Source of the DNA: Trichomonas vaginalis G3
Lineage: Eukaryota > Parabasalia > Trichomonadida > Trichomonadidae
Assembly (NCBI RefSeq): GCF_026262505.1
Contig: NC_067205.1
Location: 6,944,001 to 7,008,000 of the forward strand
Length of the DNA stretch: 64,000 nucleotides
Reading direction: 5' to 3'
Positions 1 through 9,226 of the stretch are shown here, one piece after another. The first letter of the stretch is position 1; each line of letters begins with the position of its first letter. A program made the position numbers and the translations under genes. Under the pieces are notes generated by a model. It saw only the letters and a list, made by a program, of their open reading frames with translations, did no database searches and was not told the origin of the DNA.

Positions 1-1412
1 GGTCATTGTCAGATGAATTTGCTCCAATCATTTAAAATGATTTTGATTTTTCGCAAATTTAAAAATTGAATACTTCCGATCTTTTTTGGCAGATTTGTAA
101 ATTTTATATTTCAAAAATTTGACTCATGATAGATAATAATCAATATAAGATGTTGATCTAAAATCTGGCCTCTTTCAAAAAGAGTTCCTATCAAAATTGA
201 ATGCACTCATTTTTTAAATTCGAGAAATTTTTTGAATAATCGACCAAGGAACCTCGACAAATCCGGAGGTTTTGACATCATAAATTTGCTTACCATTATG
301 AATTTACTTTTAATCAAATAATCCTTCCAATATCATGTGTGAAATCCCAAGAAAAACTATAATTTGATATATTGTTTCTTGATTATTGGATAATTCTCAT
401 TTTTTCACTGATTTTAAGAGATGAACATGATTGTCTTGGCTATTTAATAAATAACCCATTCAATAGACTCTTCTATAACAATGTTTACACGCTCATCAAT
501 TTATTTCAATAGAAGAAAGTTGAGTTCAATAAAAACTGGATGCCAACAACAAAATTCTTGCAGAAAATATTGAATATTTTATGTTATTTAATCTTATTCA
601 TAAAATATCAAATTACAACATTTTGATAGTTGAGTTATCTGATAATTAGCTGTCATATGCATCTTGAAAGTAGCTAATTAACTTAATGTGTGTGCTAACT
701 TCTCTTAAAAAGATAAAATAAGTTCAAATAATTTGAATATTAGGATTATTTTATTTTTGCTCAAATGAATATATGGCAATATAATCCACTATTATTTCTC
801 GATTTGTCAAAATCTGATTCAATATTCAAATGAGCGGAATTTCCCGGTGTTATTTTTATCAGAAAGCAAATACTTGTAAACTTCAGAATTTTCGGTTATC
901 CACATTATTATCCACCAAAATTTACATAAAATGTATTGTTTTTTGTTCATGTGATCAAATAGTGAAATAAGCATGGAATTGCACTCAAGAAAACTATTAT
1001 TGCCTAATGAATGGGTCAAAGAAAGCATATCTGCATAATAAAGCTTTTTCCATATACTATTATAAGCAATTTGTATTAGATTTTGTGTGTTCATTAGAAG
1101 AGTTCAAGATTTATAATAGATTTTGCTTTTTTGAATGAAATTGGAACTAATTATGTATAAAATAGAAATTTATTCACGAATAATTTAATAAATGTACTTT
1201 ACGCATTTCAAAGCAAACGAATTTACTCAACAAAATATGTTGGAATTATGACGATAGAAAATTTTCAATTATCGTTCAAATTTGAGACCAATTTTATCAC
1301 AATGTGCGATCGTGGAAATAATGATCGGAAACCCACCCTTCCAACTTATTAAAAAGTGTATATTATAATGTAAAAATGATATTCGATAGACGAACAAACC
1401 TTATATATTTCA
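1..1412. other. AT-rich intergenic DNA, no convincing gene
   Basis: This stretch is strongly AT-rich and holds no ORF that I can tie to a family. The longest reading frame is a 91-codon minus-strand ORF at 819-1094. It has low-complexity, Tyr/Asn/Leu-rich content and could be a decayed fragment of a host repeat-protein gene, but nothing in it is diagnostic. No RNA gene or repeat was recognised. Confidence 0.6.
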
Positions 1413-2111
1413 ATGAGCCAAGTTGATATTACTGAAGAGGAATACAAACAGTTTGATGAGCAGCTCACCAAAGTTAACGACGAAATTTTAGCTAATCTTA
1501 ATAGCCCTGAATGGAAATTCTCAAAAGATGAAGCTGATGGATGTAAAATTTATGTTCGTCATGTTGCTGATAGCTCATATGATATGATAAAGGCAACTAT
1601 ATCGATTCCTGTTTCTCAACGTGATGCTTTGGAAGCTATAAAGCCTTGCAAAGAAATCACTCCAAAAACTCCGAAAGCAGAAAATGAAGGATTACTTGAA
1701 AGGAAGATCTTCAATTACGATGAGAAAGATCCCTCTGCTCGTGCTTTCATCTACTGCTCAACTCCATCACCATTTCCGCTTGTAGCCGGTCGTGATTTCC
1801 TCTTATACAGAAAAGTCATTGAAAAAGATGATAAGTTATGTTATACCCATACTTCTGTTGTTTGCGATAAGATTATGCCACAGAAAAAAGGATTTGTTCG
1901 TGGTTTAATGAAACAACAAGCATTTATCTTCGAAAAAGATCCAAGTAACCCAGAACATACATTACTCAGCTTCATTCTACATACTGAAATCGGAGGAAGT
2001 ATTCCAACATTTGCATACAACATGGCTGCTGTCGGCCAGGGCAAGTCTGTAATCGAACTCCGCAAGAGGGCAATTGAATACGTTAAAAATAACTCAAATA
2101 AAGCTGAATAA
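1413..2111 (+). CDS. START-domain lipid-binding protein
   Basis: The 232-residue product is about the length of one START domain, the helix-grip fold that holds a lipid in a deep pocket and moves it between membranes. The pattern seen is typical. An N-terminal acidic helix is followed by a strand-rich core with SPFPLVAGRDFLLYRK near residues 127-142, and the protein ends in an amphipathic helix after the glycine-containing GGSIPTFAYNMAAVGQG stretch. No signal peptide or membrane segment is visible, so a cytosolic carrier is likely. The start is the first ATG of the frame. Upstream is TCAAT, which only partly fits the trichomonad initiator. The stop codon lies in TAAATA, matching the UAAA-type poly(A) signal known in Trichomonas. 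The lipid ligand cannot be inferred. Confidence 0.8.
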   Translation: MSQVDITEEEYKQFDEQLTKVNDEILANLNSPEWKFSKDEADGCKIYVRHVADSSYDMIKATISIPVSQRDALEAIKPCKEITPKTPKAENEGLLERKIFNYDEKDPSARAFIYCSTPSPFPLVAGRDFLLYRKVIEKDDKLCYTHTSVVCDKIMPQKKGFVRGLMKQQAFIFEKDPSNPEHTLLSFILHTEIGGSIPTFAYNMAAVGQGKSVIELRKRAIEYVKNNSNKAE

Positions 2112-2434
2112 ATATACTATCATTGAAATTTATTAGAAATATTTTTAAATAAATTTCATGTTGAAATAAAGATGTTTTCATCCCATTCTATGTGAGCTCT
2201 CATAAGTCATTAGCAAATATTTCATGAATTAAAGTAATTTATATTTTAATTTTTAATTACTCATTCTATTATTATATGATAGAAACAACATTGTAAATCT
2301 TATAATATAAATTTAATCTATCTATTTAAAAACTAAAAATACTGCATATTTAATGAGATTTCAGCTTTGTTATTCAAATTATCGAATAAAATTCCAAATT
2401 TTTTTCAAATTTCTATTTCTCACAATTTTTTTCT
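2112..2434. other. Intergenic spacer
   Basis: A 323-bp AT-rich spacer between two host genes on the plus strand. Apart from the initiator motif at its right end I see nothing in it. Confidence 0.6.
2420..2424 (+). promoter_or_regulatory. Trichomonad-type initiator (Inr)
   Basis: TCACA fits the Trichomonas Inr consensus TCA(+1)-Y-W. The predicted +1 A at 2422 lies 13 nt upstream of the ATG at 2435. Short 5' leaders of this size are usual in trichomonads, so this supports the chosen start. Confidence 0.55.
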
Positions 2435-4483
2435 ATGAATGTTATTGAGCAACAATACTTTCATCAAAAATTTGGAATTTACTTAGATTTCGCAGGAGCA
2501 ATGCCTCTTTGTGAGGATCAAAATAAACTCTTTTCCAAGCTGGTACAAGATAATTTTGGAAATATTCATTCGAAAGAACAAGTATCAGCACCAGCTAATC
2601 AGATGGAAGATCTTCGCTCATACATTTGTTCGATGTTTTCAACAAATACAATAGAATATTCTGTTGTCTTTACTCATAATACAACTCATTCTCTTCAGAT
2701 ATTAGCCGACCTTCTTTCATTTAACGAAAATACAGATTTCTACTATTTCGTAGATAACCACAACTCTGTTTTCGGACTTAGAACTGCTGCAAGTCAAAAA
2801 AATTCGAGTATTAAAATTGTCAATAATTTACCAAGCAAAATCGATAAACCAGACTCATATTTCGCCTATCCTTGCCAATCGAACTTTAGCGGAAAGAAAT
2901 ATCCTCTTGAGTGGATTTCGGAATTTCAAAAATTGAGCGGAACAGTCATTCTTGACGCCGCCTGCTCATATTGTCCATCTCTCTCTACTCACAAACCCGA
3001 TTTCGTATCAGCATCTCTACTCAAACTCGTAGGAATTCACGGGGGAATCTTATTAATCAGAAAAGATCGCATAAAGGATCTAAAAGATCCACTACCAGCT
3101 GGAGGAACAGTCAATTATACATGTCCTCGCTCAGGAAAATACGATTTACTCCCAAATATACAGACAAAACTAGAATCGGGCACTCCATCATACTTGGACT
3201 TGATGCTTGCATTAGAAGGATGCAAAGTAAGACGAAGCATCGGTACAGAAAAGGAAATCGAGCAAAATATTCTTAACCTTTCAAAAATTCTCGAAGATAA
3301 ACTGAATAACTTAGTACATTCCAACGGAAGACATCTTGTAGAGTTCCAGCCAAAACGAGATAGCTCATTTGGAGGAACATTTTCGTTCAATCTTTTCACA
3401 GTTGATGGGAAACTCATCAATCATCACGATATACAATATTGCTTTAGCGTATTTAGAGTTGCTGCTAGGTTTGGAGGCCATTGTAACTCAGGAAGTGCCG
3501 AAATTGCTTTAGGATGGGAAGATGATGATATCGTTTCTGCTGCAAACAAGTTTAAAGATTCACCAGAGAAATCCTGCCTTAGCTCTCAATGCGTCATCGA
3601 CGGGCGCCCAATCGGAACCATCAGATTCTCTCTTGGAGCATCATCAACCATTGATGACATTGAAAAAATTTCTGAACTTCTGAGAAATCAATTCGTAAAC
3701 GGGGGTCCCTGCCCAAAGGATGAATTGCAGAAGGTCAATCCTATGAAGGTTGAGTCCATATTTGTGTATCCTGTCGTTGGAACTTTAGGATTCGAAGTTA
3801 AAAAGTGGAAATTCACAGATCGAGGTTTGAAATACGACAGAATGTGGAAACTCATGTCAGCAGATGGTGTTACTGTTAATCTGACTGCTTGCACATCATT
3901 GGCCCAAATAGAAGCTGTTATTGATGAAAAATCAGATGAATTAATTCTGAAACACACAAGTGGAGATATTCTATCTCTTCCTATAAACAATATCAAACCT
4001 CTTGATAATTGCCCAGAAGAATTATCAAAGAATGGAATTGTTTACGATCAATCTGTTTCTGATTGGTTGTTTAAACACGTAGGAAGGTTCTTATATCTCG
4101 TGAAAGTTGGATATAGAGATAGTGGAAGAATGGCTTTCTCTTCTATCTCAAAGGAAACGTTCGAAACCGTTGGATCTGATTATGATCTTGAAAGATTCAG
4201 AATAAATATCCTATTTAGCGGTGGAGTTAAATATGGAGAACAAGCAAAGCAGTTTGATGGCCTCAAATTGAACGGATTGAAAGTTATCAGATGGAGGCCA
4301 AGAGTTATTTGCATGATGACAACAGTTAAGCCTCATGATGGTTCACAGAGATTTGATGTACTCCAAAGGTTATCTAGAGAAAGAGGAAAATACGGAATTG
4401 TCGAATTAGGTTCTTTATTCTCTGTTGACTGCGAGGGAATTGAAAGAACACTTTCAGTAGGTGATGTAATCGCTTATGATTGA
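2435..4483 (+). CDS. Molybdenum cofactor sulfurase-like protein (NifS-like aminotransferase plus MOSC)
   Basis: The 682-residue product has the two-part layout of eukaryotic Moco sulfurases (ABA3/MOCOS). Residues about 15-420 form a class V aminotransferase-like, PLP-dependent cysteine desulfurase domain. It opens with YLDFAGAMPL, has FTHNTTHSLQIL near residue 79, and has the likely PLP lysine Lys197 in VSASLLKLVG. Cys350 in GGHCNSGSA aligns with the persulfide loop of ABA3. The neighbouring cysteines of that loop are replaced here. From about residue 436 a MOSC N-terminal barrel (VESIFVYPVVGTLGFE) and a MOSC domain (YDLERFRINILFSGG) follow. In relatives the enzyme takes sulfur from cysteine and passes it to bound molybdenum cofactor. 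The substrate here is inferred. The TAAA at 4505-4508 may be the poly(A) signal. Confidence 0.85.
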   Translation: MNVIEQQYFHQKFGIYLDFAGAMPLCEDQNKLFSKLVQDNFGNIHSKEQVSAPANQMEDLRSYICSMFSTNTIEYSVVFTHNTTHSLQILADLLSFNENTDFYYFVDNHNSVFGLRTAASQKNSSIKIVNNLPSKIDKPDSYFAYPCQSNFSGKKYPLEWISEFQKLSGTVILDAACSYCPSLSTHKPDFVSASLLKLVGIHGGILLIRKDRIKDLKDPLPAGGTVNYTCPRSGKYDLLPNIQTKLESGTPSYLDLMLALEGCKVRRSIGTEKEIEQNILNLSKILEDKLNNLVHSNGRHLVEFQPKRDSSFGGTFSFNLFTVDGKLINHHDIQYCFSVFRVAARFGGHCNSGSAEIALGWEDDDIVSAANKFKDSPEKSCLSSQCVIDGRPIGTIRFSLGASSTIDDIEKISELLRNQFVNGGPCPKDELQKVNPMKVESIFVYPVVGTLGFEVKKWKFTDRGLKYDRMWKLMSADGVTVNLTACTSLAQIEAVIDEKSDELILKHTSGDILSLPINNIKPLDNCPEELSKNGIVYDQSVSDWLFKHVGRFLYLVKVGYRDSGRMAFSSISKETFETVGSDYDLERFRINILFSGGVKYGEQAKQFDGLKLNGLKVIRWRPRVICMMTTVKPHDGSQRFDVLQRLSRERGKYGIVELGSLFSVDCEGIERTLSVGDVIAYD

Positions 4484-4667
4484 TATTATATTGATATTTA
4501 TATGTAAATATTAAAGTTTTTTTTGAAAAAAAATTATTGATCGATTTTGCTTAATATATCGCTTAAATGGTCATAAAGCCCAGTAGATAGTTAAAATATG
4601 CTCTATTTAGTTATTCTATGTATGCTTAATTATGTATAGGATAAGTAGGAAAATTATTTTTTTTATT

Positions 4668-6059
4668 CTAATAAAATATATAATCGTAAATATCGGAATT
4701 TGCAGATCCTTCGTTAATATCGGAATTTGCAAATTCATCGTAAATATCGGAATTTGCACCATGGGAAAGAAGAAGTTCTTCTACTTCTTTCCTCTCAAAA
4801 CTTGCAGCAAAATGAAGCGCAGTTTTTCCATATTTATCTTTTTCATTAATATTTGCACCATGTAAAAGAAGAACTTCGGCTGTTTCTTTGCTATTAGTAA
4901 ATGCTGCTAAATGAAGAGCAGTTTTTTCAACATTATCTTTTTCATCGACATTTGCACCATGTAAAAGAAGAACTTCGGCTGTTTCATTACTATTAGTAAG
5001 TGCTGCTAAATGGAGAGCAGTTTCTCCAACATTATCTTTTTCATTGACATTTGCACCATGAGAAAGAAGAAATTCTTCGATTTCCTTTAAATTAAGACGT
5101 GCAGCAATAAAAAGAGCGGTTTTTCCATTTTGATCTTTTTCATTTATATTTACACCATGAGAAAGAAAATATTCACAAAGAGATGGAATATTAAACATGG
5201 TGGAAATAAAAAAGCATTTTTTATAATCATTAGTTTGATCGAAATAGACTAAAAATGATTCAAGATTATTATATATTCCGCAGTATTCTAAATCAATTTT
5301 TATATTGTACTCATTCATCAAGAATGTAACAAAATCAATGTTGTGAGAAATAATTGCATATTCCATACATTCTTCAGTAGATTCTAAATTTATCAAACAT
5401 TCATTCATGATCTCTTTGTTTCCACCTAAAAATGATAAATTCAGACATTTTTGAGTAATTTCTAAGTTAAATTTCGTTATTAAGAACTTGAAACAATCAA
5501 CTGCTCCATAGTAACAACATAATTCAAGTAATGAATATCCTTCTTTAGAATATGGGTATAAATCGCTCCGTATTCTTTTATTTTCATTAAACCCATCTCT
5601 TTCAGTGGATGGGATGAATCTTTCCAGATCATTATACATAATTGCTTTGTAAATTGTATTTTCTGAAAGAATATCGAGATTTTTTGAGTTAATATCTTCG
5701 AACATGTCAGATTCTTTTAATTTAATACCATATTCTTTATAAAACAAGAAATTTGAAATAGTATTAACACTGTTGACCTTTATCAAATGATATTCATCGG
5801 ATATGAGTTTAGCAAGAGATAAATATGATTTTGTATAGCCATTATTAAACGGGATAATATTTAAAATATCTCTGATGATATTTTGCGGAAGATACTTTTT
5901 TGAATCAATCAATTCTGTTTTGATCATCATGTAAATCGAGGATATTTCTTCTTTGTTTTCCGTTTTTAGCTGATAGAGTGCAGCATACGAATCGATATAA
6001 TATTTGAAATTACTTCTCAATTCGATGAATTTACTTGGAGGAGTGATTTGATCAGACAT
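4668..6059 (-). CDS. Ankyrin-repeat protein, DUF3447 type
   Basis: The 463-residue protein belongs to the large trichomonad family in which a Leu/Tyr/Lys-rich N-terminal region (DUF3447-like, about residues 1-300) precedes ankyrin repeats. The C-terminal third shows at least four canonical 33-residue repeats, with GKTALHLAA and LLLHGANVNEKD signatures. The last repeats are nearly identical at the DNA level, so they arose by recent tandem duplication. The tail after the repeats is made of three short copies of an ANSDIYDE-like unit. Ankyrin repeats bind partner proteins, but the partner is unknown. No membrane segment is seen. A TCATA initiator lies 26 nt upstream of the ATG on the coding strand. 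The gene stands alone and faces away from the MOSC gene. Confidence 0.85.
   Translation of the reverse strand: MSDQITPPSKFIELRSNFKYYIDSYAALYQLKTENKEEISSIYMMIKTELIDSKKYLPQNIIRDILNIIPFNNGYTKSYLSLAKLISDEYHLIKVNSVNTISNFLFYKEYGIKLKESDMFEDINSKNLDILSENTIYKAIMYNDLERFIPSTERDGFNENKRIRSDLYPYSKEGYSLLELCCYYGAVDCFKFLITKFNLEITQKCLNLSFLGGNKEIMNECLINLESTEECMEYAIISHNIDFVTFLMNEYNIKIDLEYCGIYNNLESFLVYFDQTNDYKKCFFISTMFNIPSLCEYFLSHGVNINEKDQNGKTALFIAARLNLKEIEEFLLSHGANVNEKDNVGETALHLAALTNSNETAEVLLLHGANVDEKDNVEKTALHLAAFTNSKETAEVLLLHGANINEKDKYGKTALHFAASFERKEVEELLLSHGANSDIYDEFANSDINEGSANSDIYDYIFY
4691..4758. repeat. 27-bp coding minisatellite at ankyrin 3' end
   Basis: TATCGGAATTTGCA starts at 4691, 4718 and 4745, a 27-bp period. 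It encodes the repeated ANSDI-type tail of the ankyrin protein. Because 27 is a multiple of three, copy-number change keeps the frame. Confidence 0.75.
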
Positions 6060-6461
6060 GTAAAAAATTAAATGTTATAAAATATGATATCTTTGAAATT
6101 CATTATGATAAAAAATGCTATTTAATACATATGGAAAACAATAACGACAAAATTCAGATTTACTTCAAGAATTTTGATGAAGTTTTTAGATATTGAATGA
6201 CACAACAGCAATAGAAAAGTCGAAAGCAGTAAGTTTATCATCCCTATACTTATAATTGGAAAAATTTCGTAATAATTGAGAATATAAATAAAAATTTATC
6301 ATTCATTTGAATCAGATACCAGGAAAAATGCATTTTAATGTCATTAATAATGTTTTTGATTTGCAAAGTGATATTTTGACTTCATTTACAATGAAAGAGG
6401 AAGAAAAATATTGTGTCGATTATACGTAATAATTCAAACAAGTTTTTAGTTTCTATTATAT

Positions 6462-6467
<6 letters not shown>
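6060..6467. other. Host spacer next to Maverick insertion
   Basis: AT-rich spacer between the ankyrin gene and the Maverick tip. It holds a 33-codon plus-strand ORF (6328-6429) preceded at 6298-6302 by TCATT, which fits the initiator. That could be the 5' end of a host gene displaced by the insertion, but the ORF is too short to judge. Confidence 0.4.
6083..6087 (-). promoter_or_regulatory. Trichomonad-type initiator of the ankyrin gene
   Basis: On the minus strand this reads TCATA, a full match to TCA-Y-W. The predicted +1 is 6085, 26 nt before the ATG at 6059. Confidence 0.5.
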
Positions 6468-6501
<34 letters not shown>

Positions 6502-6564
6502 GTGGGGCTTCCAGGGGCTGCGCCCCTTCTAGCCCCGAAGATGTTTAGTATAAAATGAGGTTTT
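6468..6564. repeat. Maverick terminal repeat (left tip of copy A)
   Basis: A run of 29 A is followed by GGGCAGTGGGGCTTCC and a GC-rich double hairpin: outer stem GGGGCT/AGCCCC, inner stem GGGGC-TGC-GCCCC. Next comes GAAGATGTTTAGTATAAAATG. The same tip occurs at 23726, and inverted at 48843-48909 and 50213-50396. Being shared by four positions and flanking Polinton genes marks it as the terminal inverted repeat. Confidence 0.85.
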
Positions 6565-6578
6565 TATTCGGAAAATTG

Positions 6579-7493
6579 TTAGTCTTCTGGTGTGAATTCG
6601 GAGGACTCTTCGTGTTTCTCTTCTTCGTGTTTCTCTTCTTCTTCCTCTTCCATTGCTTCTGGGAAGAAGTCTTCTTCTGGGTCGAAAACATTATATAATG
6701 TGTAATTGAATGACACATTATATCTTTCTTTGAGTTCGCTCCTGACAAAGAACTTAGTTCCAGGAATACAGAAGACTTCTGTGCGTTGGAAAAGCTGATG
6801 TCCTGGAACAAATTTGGCAATTAGAGACTTCTTTTTTCCGAATTGTTCAGGAGTTTTCATGACGACAGTAACAACATCTCCATCTGCGAGGTCTTGTTCT
6901 TGTTCGGAAAGGTAAAGAGCAATGATATGAATAGTTGCTGCGTTGAATTCGAGAAAGTCGAATTCAAATTGTGTTGTCGTATAGCATTCAAACCATTTTG
7001 TACAGTTGTCTCCGAACTCGTCAACGTATTCATCTTGGTCATATCCGTAACTAAAGACTTGGAATTCGGCAATTGTCTTGTCGAATGACCGTTGGATGTT
7101 ACGAGGAAGATTTTGACGAACTTGGTATAAAGTTCTCAACATTATAAGCTTAGTAAATGTTGGAAAATACTGAACTAAGACATCGCTAAGCTCAATTGGA
7201 CTTGGAATTGTCTTAGTAAGTTCAATTGAACTAGCAATTGCTTTGTTCAGAACTTCACAGAACTGAGTATTGTATGTAGCGTCTGGTTGTGTATTTTCTT
7301 CGGCGTCTTTGAGATATTTAGAGCAAATTTGTTGAAGAATTTCTCTTAATTCGCTGTTAGACTTTTTGGCGGTTATTCTAACAGCTGTGCCAGTTCTTGG
7401 AGGTTGTGGGGCTTTGGCTTTGGTTAGCGGTTGAGAATTGTTAATGTTGGCTTCCATTAGACAAAAATAAACTGTTTTTTTCGGACTACTCAT
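6579..7493 (-). CDS. Hypothetical Maverick protein, acidic C-terminus
   Basis: The 304-residue ORF (alternative start at 7457, giving 292 residues) lies just inside the terminal repeat and reads toward it. I do not recognise the family with confidence. It has a Lys/Pro-rich N-terminus, a helical middle (about residues 50-150), and a mixed strand region ending in TEVFCIPGTKFFVRSELKE. It closes with an extremely acidic Glu-rich tail (EEEEEEKHEEEKHEE). The TEVFCIPGTKF stretch faintly recalls the C-terminal strand of ADP-ribosyltransferase folds, but no other landmark of that fold is clear, so I do not assign it. No counterpart is present between the terminal repeat and the large gene in copy B. 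Confidence 0.55.
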   Translation of the reverse strand: MSSPKKTVYFCLMEANINNSQPLTKAKAPQPPRTGTAVRITAKKSNSELREILQQICSKYLKDAEENTQPDATYNTQFCEVLNKAIASSIELTKTIPSPIELSDVLVQYFPTFTKLIMLRTLYQVRQNLPRNIQRSFDKTIAEFQVFSYGYDQDEYVDEFGDNCTKWFECYTTTQFEFDFLEFNAATIHIIALYLSEQEQDLADGDVVTVVMKTPEQFGKKKSLIAKFVPGHQLFQRTEVFCIPGTKFFVRSELKERYNVSFNYTLYNVFDPEEDFFPEAMEEEEEEKHEEEKHEESSEFTPED

Positions 7494-7499
7494 AGAAAA

Positions 7500-7928
7500 G
7501 TTTAAAATAAACCGTTTTCGTCAACGGTAACCCCCTCTATTTTTTTATTTTATTGAAAAGTCTCCGTTGGCAAACCGTTCCATCTCAAATATTGAATGAA
7601 CTATAAACGTTTTTTGTTTTCTATACATACTTTTTTGTCCAACGGTAAAACTTTTTACACAACGGTTTTTGAGAGTCGTCGCCGTTGACTTTTTTGTAGA
7701 GCACTCAAAATAGTATAACTTTGTCCGGACAAGTAAGGGTCTATCGTCGCTACAGGAAAAGTTACAGGCGTTCCAAGGAAGTATACTTTGAGAAGCCTTT
7801 CCCCTTATAGAATGAGATAGGACGGTTATTTTACAAAACTGACAACACTTTGACCGAGTAGTTTTTTGTGCTGAACAAAAAGTGTCATATAAACATCTGT
7901 CAAAAGCCGCTTTTTAACTTCACTTAAA
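7500..7928. promoter_or_regulatory. Gene-free spacer with a cluster of CAACGG sites
   Basis: This spacer lies between divergent genes. It carries CAACGG at 7522, 7640 and 7660, CCGTTG at 7564 and 7682, and ACCGTT at 7511 and 7574. Such (C)AACGG cores resemble Myb recognition sites, and trichomonads have many Myb regulators. The segment after 7670 (GAGAGTCGTCGCCGTTGAC) also occurs beside the terminal repeats at 23.87 kb and 50.22 kb, so it is part of the subterminal Maverick sequence. Confidence 0.45.
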
Positions 7929-8760
7929 ATGCCACGTAAGCTACGTAAGAATATACGTAAGAGGAAGAGAGCATTGAAACATCCAATAGTAAAACTGACA
8001 CCACAACAACAGTTGCAACAACAAATGCTGAATGACCCCATATGTTGCAACAAATGTCAAGCAAACCTATGCTTTTAAACCGAGTTCTTGGTGCACAGAG
8101 TGGAGGTTTAAGAGCGGCACTTTTAGCGAAAATGGCAGGCTATGGTGGAGCTGCAGACGGAACAGCTTATAACCCTCAAAGTCAAATGAATTTGAGTTCA
8201 CTCAAAAATCAAATAACAGATGTCAAAAAGTCAAACATAGATATACAGAAGCAAATAAGCGAAAACGAAAAGAAACTAGAATATGACAGACACACAAAGA
8301 AACTCAATGAGTTAAACGTAGAGAAAAAGAAGAAAGAAGAACAACTGAAAGAACTAAGTACAGAGGAATATGCGAAAAAAGTGTCAGAAAAAGCAGCAGA
8401 AGTAGCAAAAATGGAACAAGATGTCATAAATTGAAAAACCATACTACTCAATAAAATACTGAAAGATGAAGAGATAAAACAAAAAGCCCTGAAGACATAT
8501 ATGGATAGCGATGAGTATAAAAAAGAAGTTGAAGCAAATGTAAAGGCAGAAAAACTTTTACAGTTGCAAAACCAAACCGTACAGTATGAAAACTTAGCAC
8601 AAGAAAGTAAAAATAACGACGCAGCCATGCAAAAGGCAATGAAAAGCGCAGAATATATAAAAGCTAACAATGACTGGTTAGATGCCCCAAGCCAACGCTA
8701 AAGCAGCCCAGCTTATAGGGTCAATAAGGACAAAAATACAAGCGGATGAAGACAGTTAAG
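7929..8760 (+). pseudogene. Remnant of the large coiled-coil Maverick gene
   Basis: This is a nearly identical copy of the 5' part of the large gene at 45405-48818 in copy B, here on the opposite strand. It includes the very basic N-terminus (MPRKLRKNIRKRKRALKHP) and the Lys/Glu-rich coiled-coil section. It is broken and incomplete, with a few breaks. High identity to the B copy implies a recent origin. Confidence 0.85.
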
Positions 8761-9180
8761 TCACTTTTCATAGAAATGGAACGGCAGTATCTCAAAAAAG
8801 AAACGACTCTCAAATAAAATATTGAAGTCTGAAGGAGCTTCGAGACAACAGATGGAAAAGTTTACTTCACTGACCAACAGTTCATTATAGAACATCTCAT
8901 TGACTTAGAGTCGAAATATTCTAAACTTTACAACAAACACAAAGTTGAAAGGGAACAAAAAAAATGGCATATGATATTTATGAAGATGTTGACGACACAA
9001 CTGTTCCAGCAAGTGAAGTAAAGTCAGAGGAACCGAAAAGTGAGAAAAACCCATAGAGAAGAAAAACCAAAAACTGAAGATAAACCAAAACAAAGTTTAG
9101 TGTTTCCAAACTAAACCAAGTCAACCTTCATTAGCTGGTATGGTTGGCGTCAAAGACTTATGGCAGAGGCGGTTATGTAA
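8761..9180 (+). pseudogene. Remnant of the 194-residue Maverick gene
   Basis: Sequence matches 30165-30606 of copy B almost base for base, including the charged C-terminal section and the end motif around PSLAGM. It is a broken copy with several breaks, lying directly upstream of the polymerase remnant as in B. Confidence 0.8.
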
Positions 9181-9226
9181 AGTAAAGAAAAAAATATTTT
9201 TATTTTTATAAAAATCCCCATATAGA

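Noticed and set aside
819-1094. 91-codon minus-strand ORF as a host gene
   Set aside because: No initiator motif, domain or repeat pattern; composition fits chance in AT-rich DNA or a decayed fragment.
6579-7493. ADP-ribosyltransferase assignment for the 304-residue protein
   Set aside because: Only a short stretch (TEVFCIPGTKF) resembles the fold; other landmarks are not visible.
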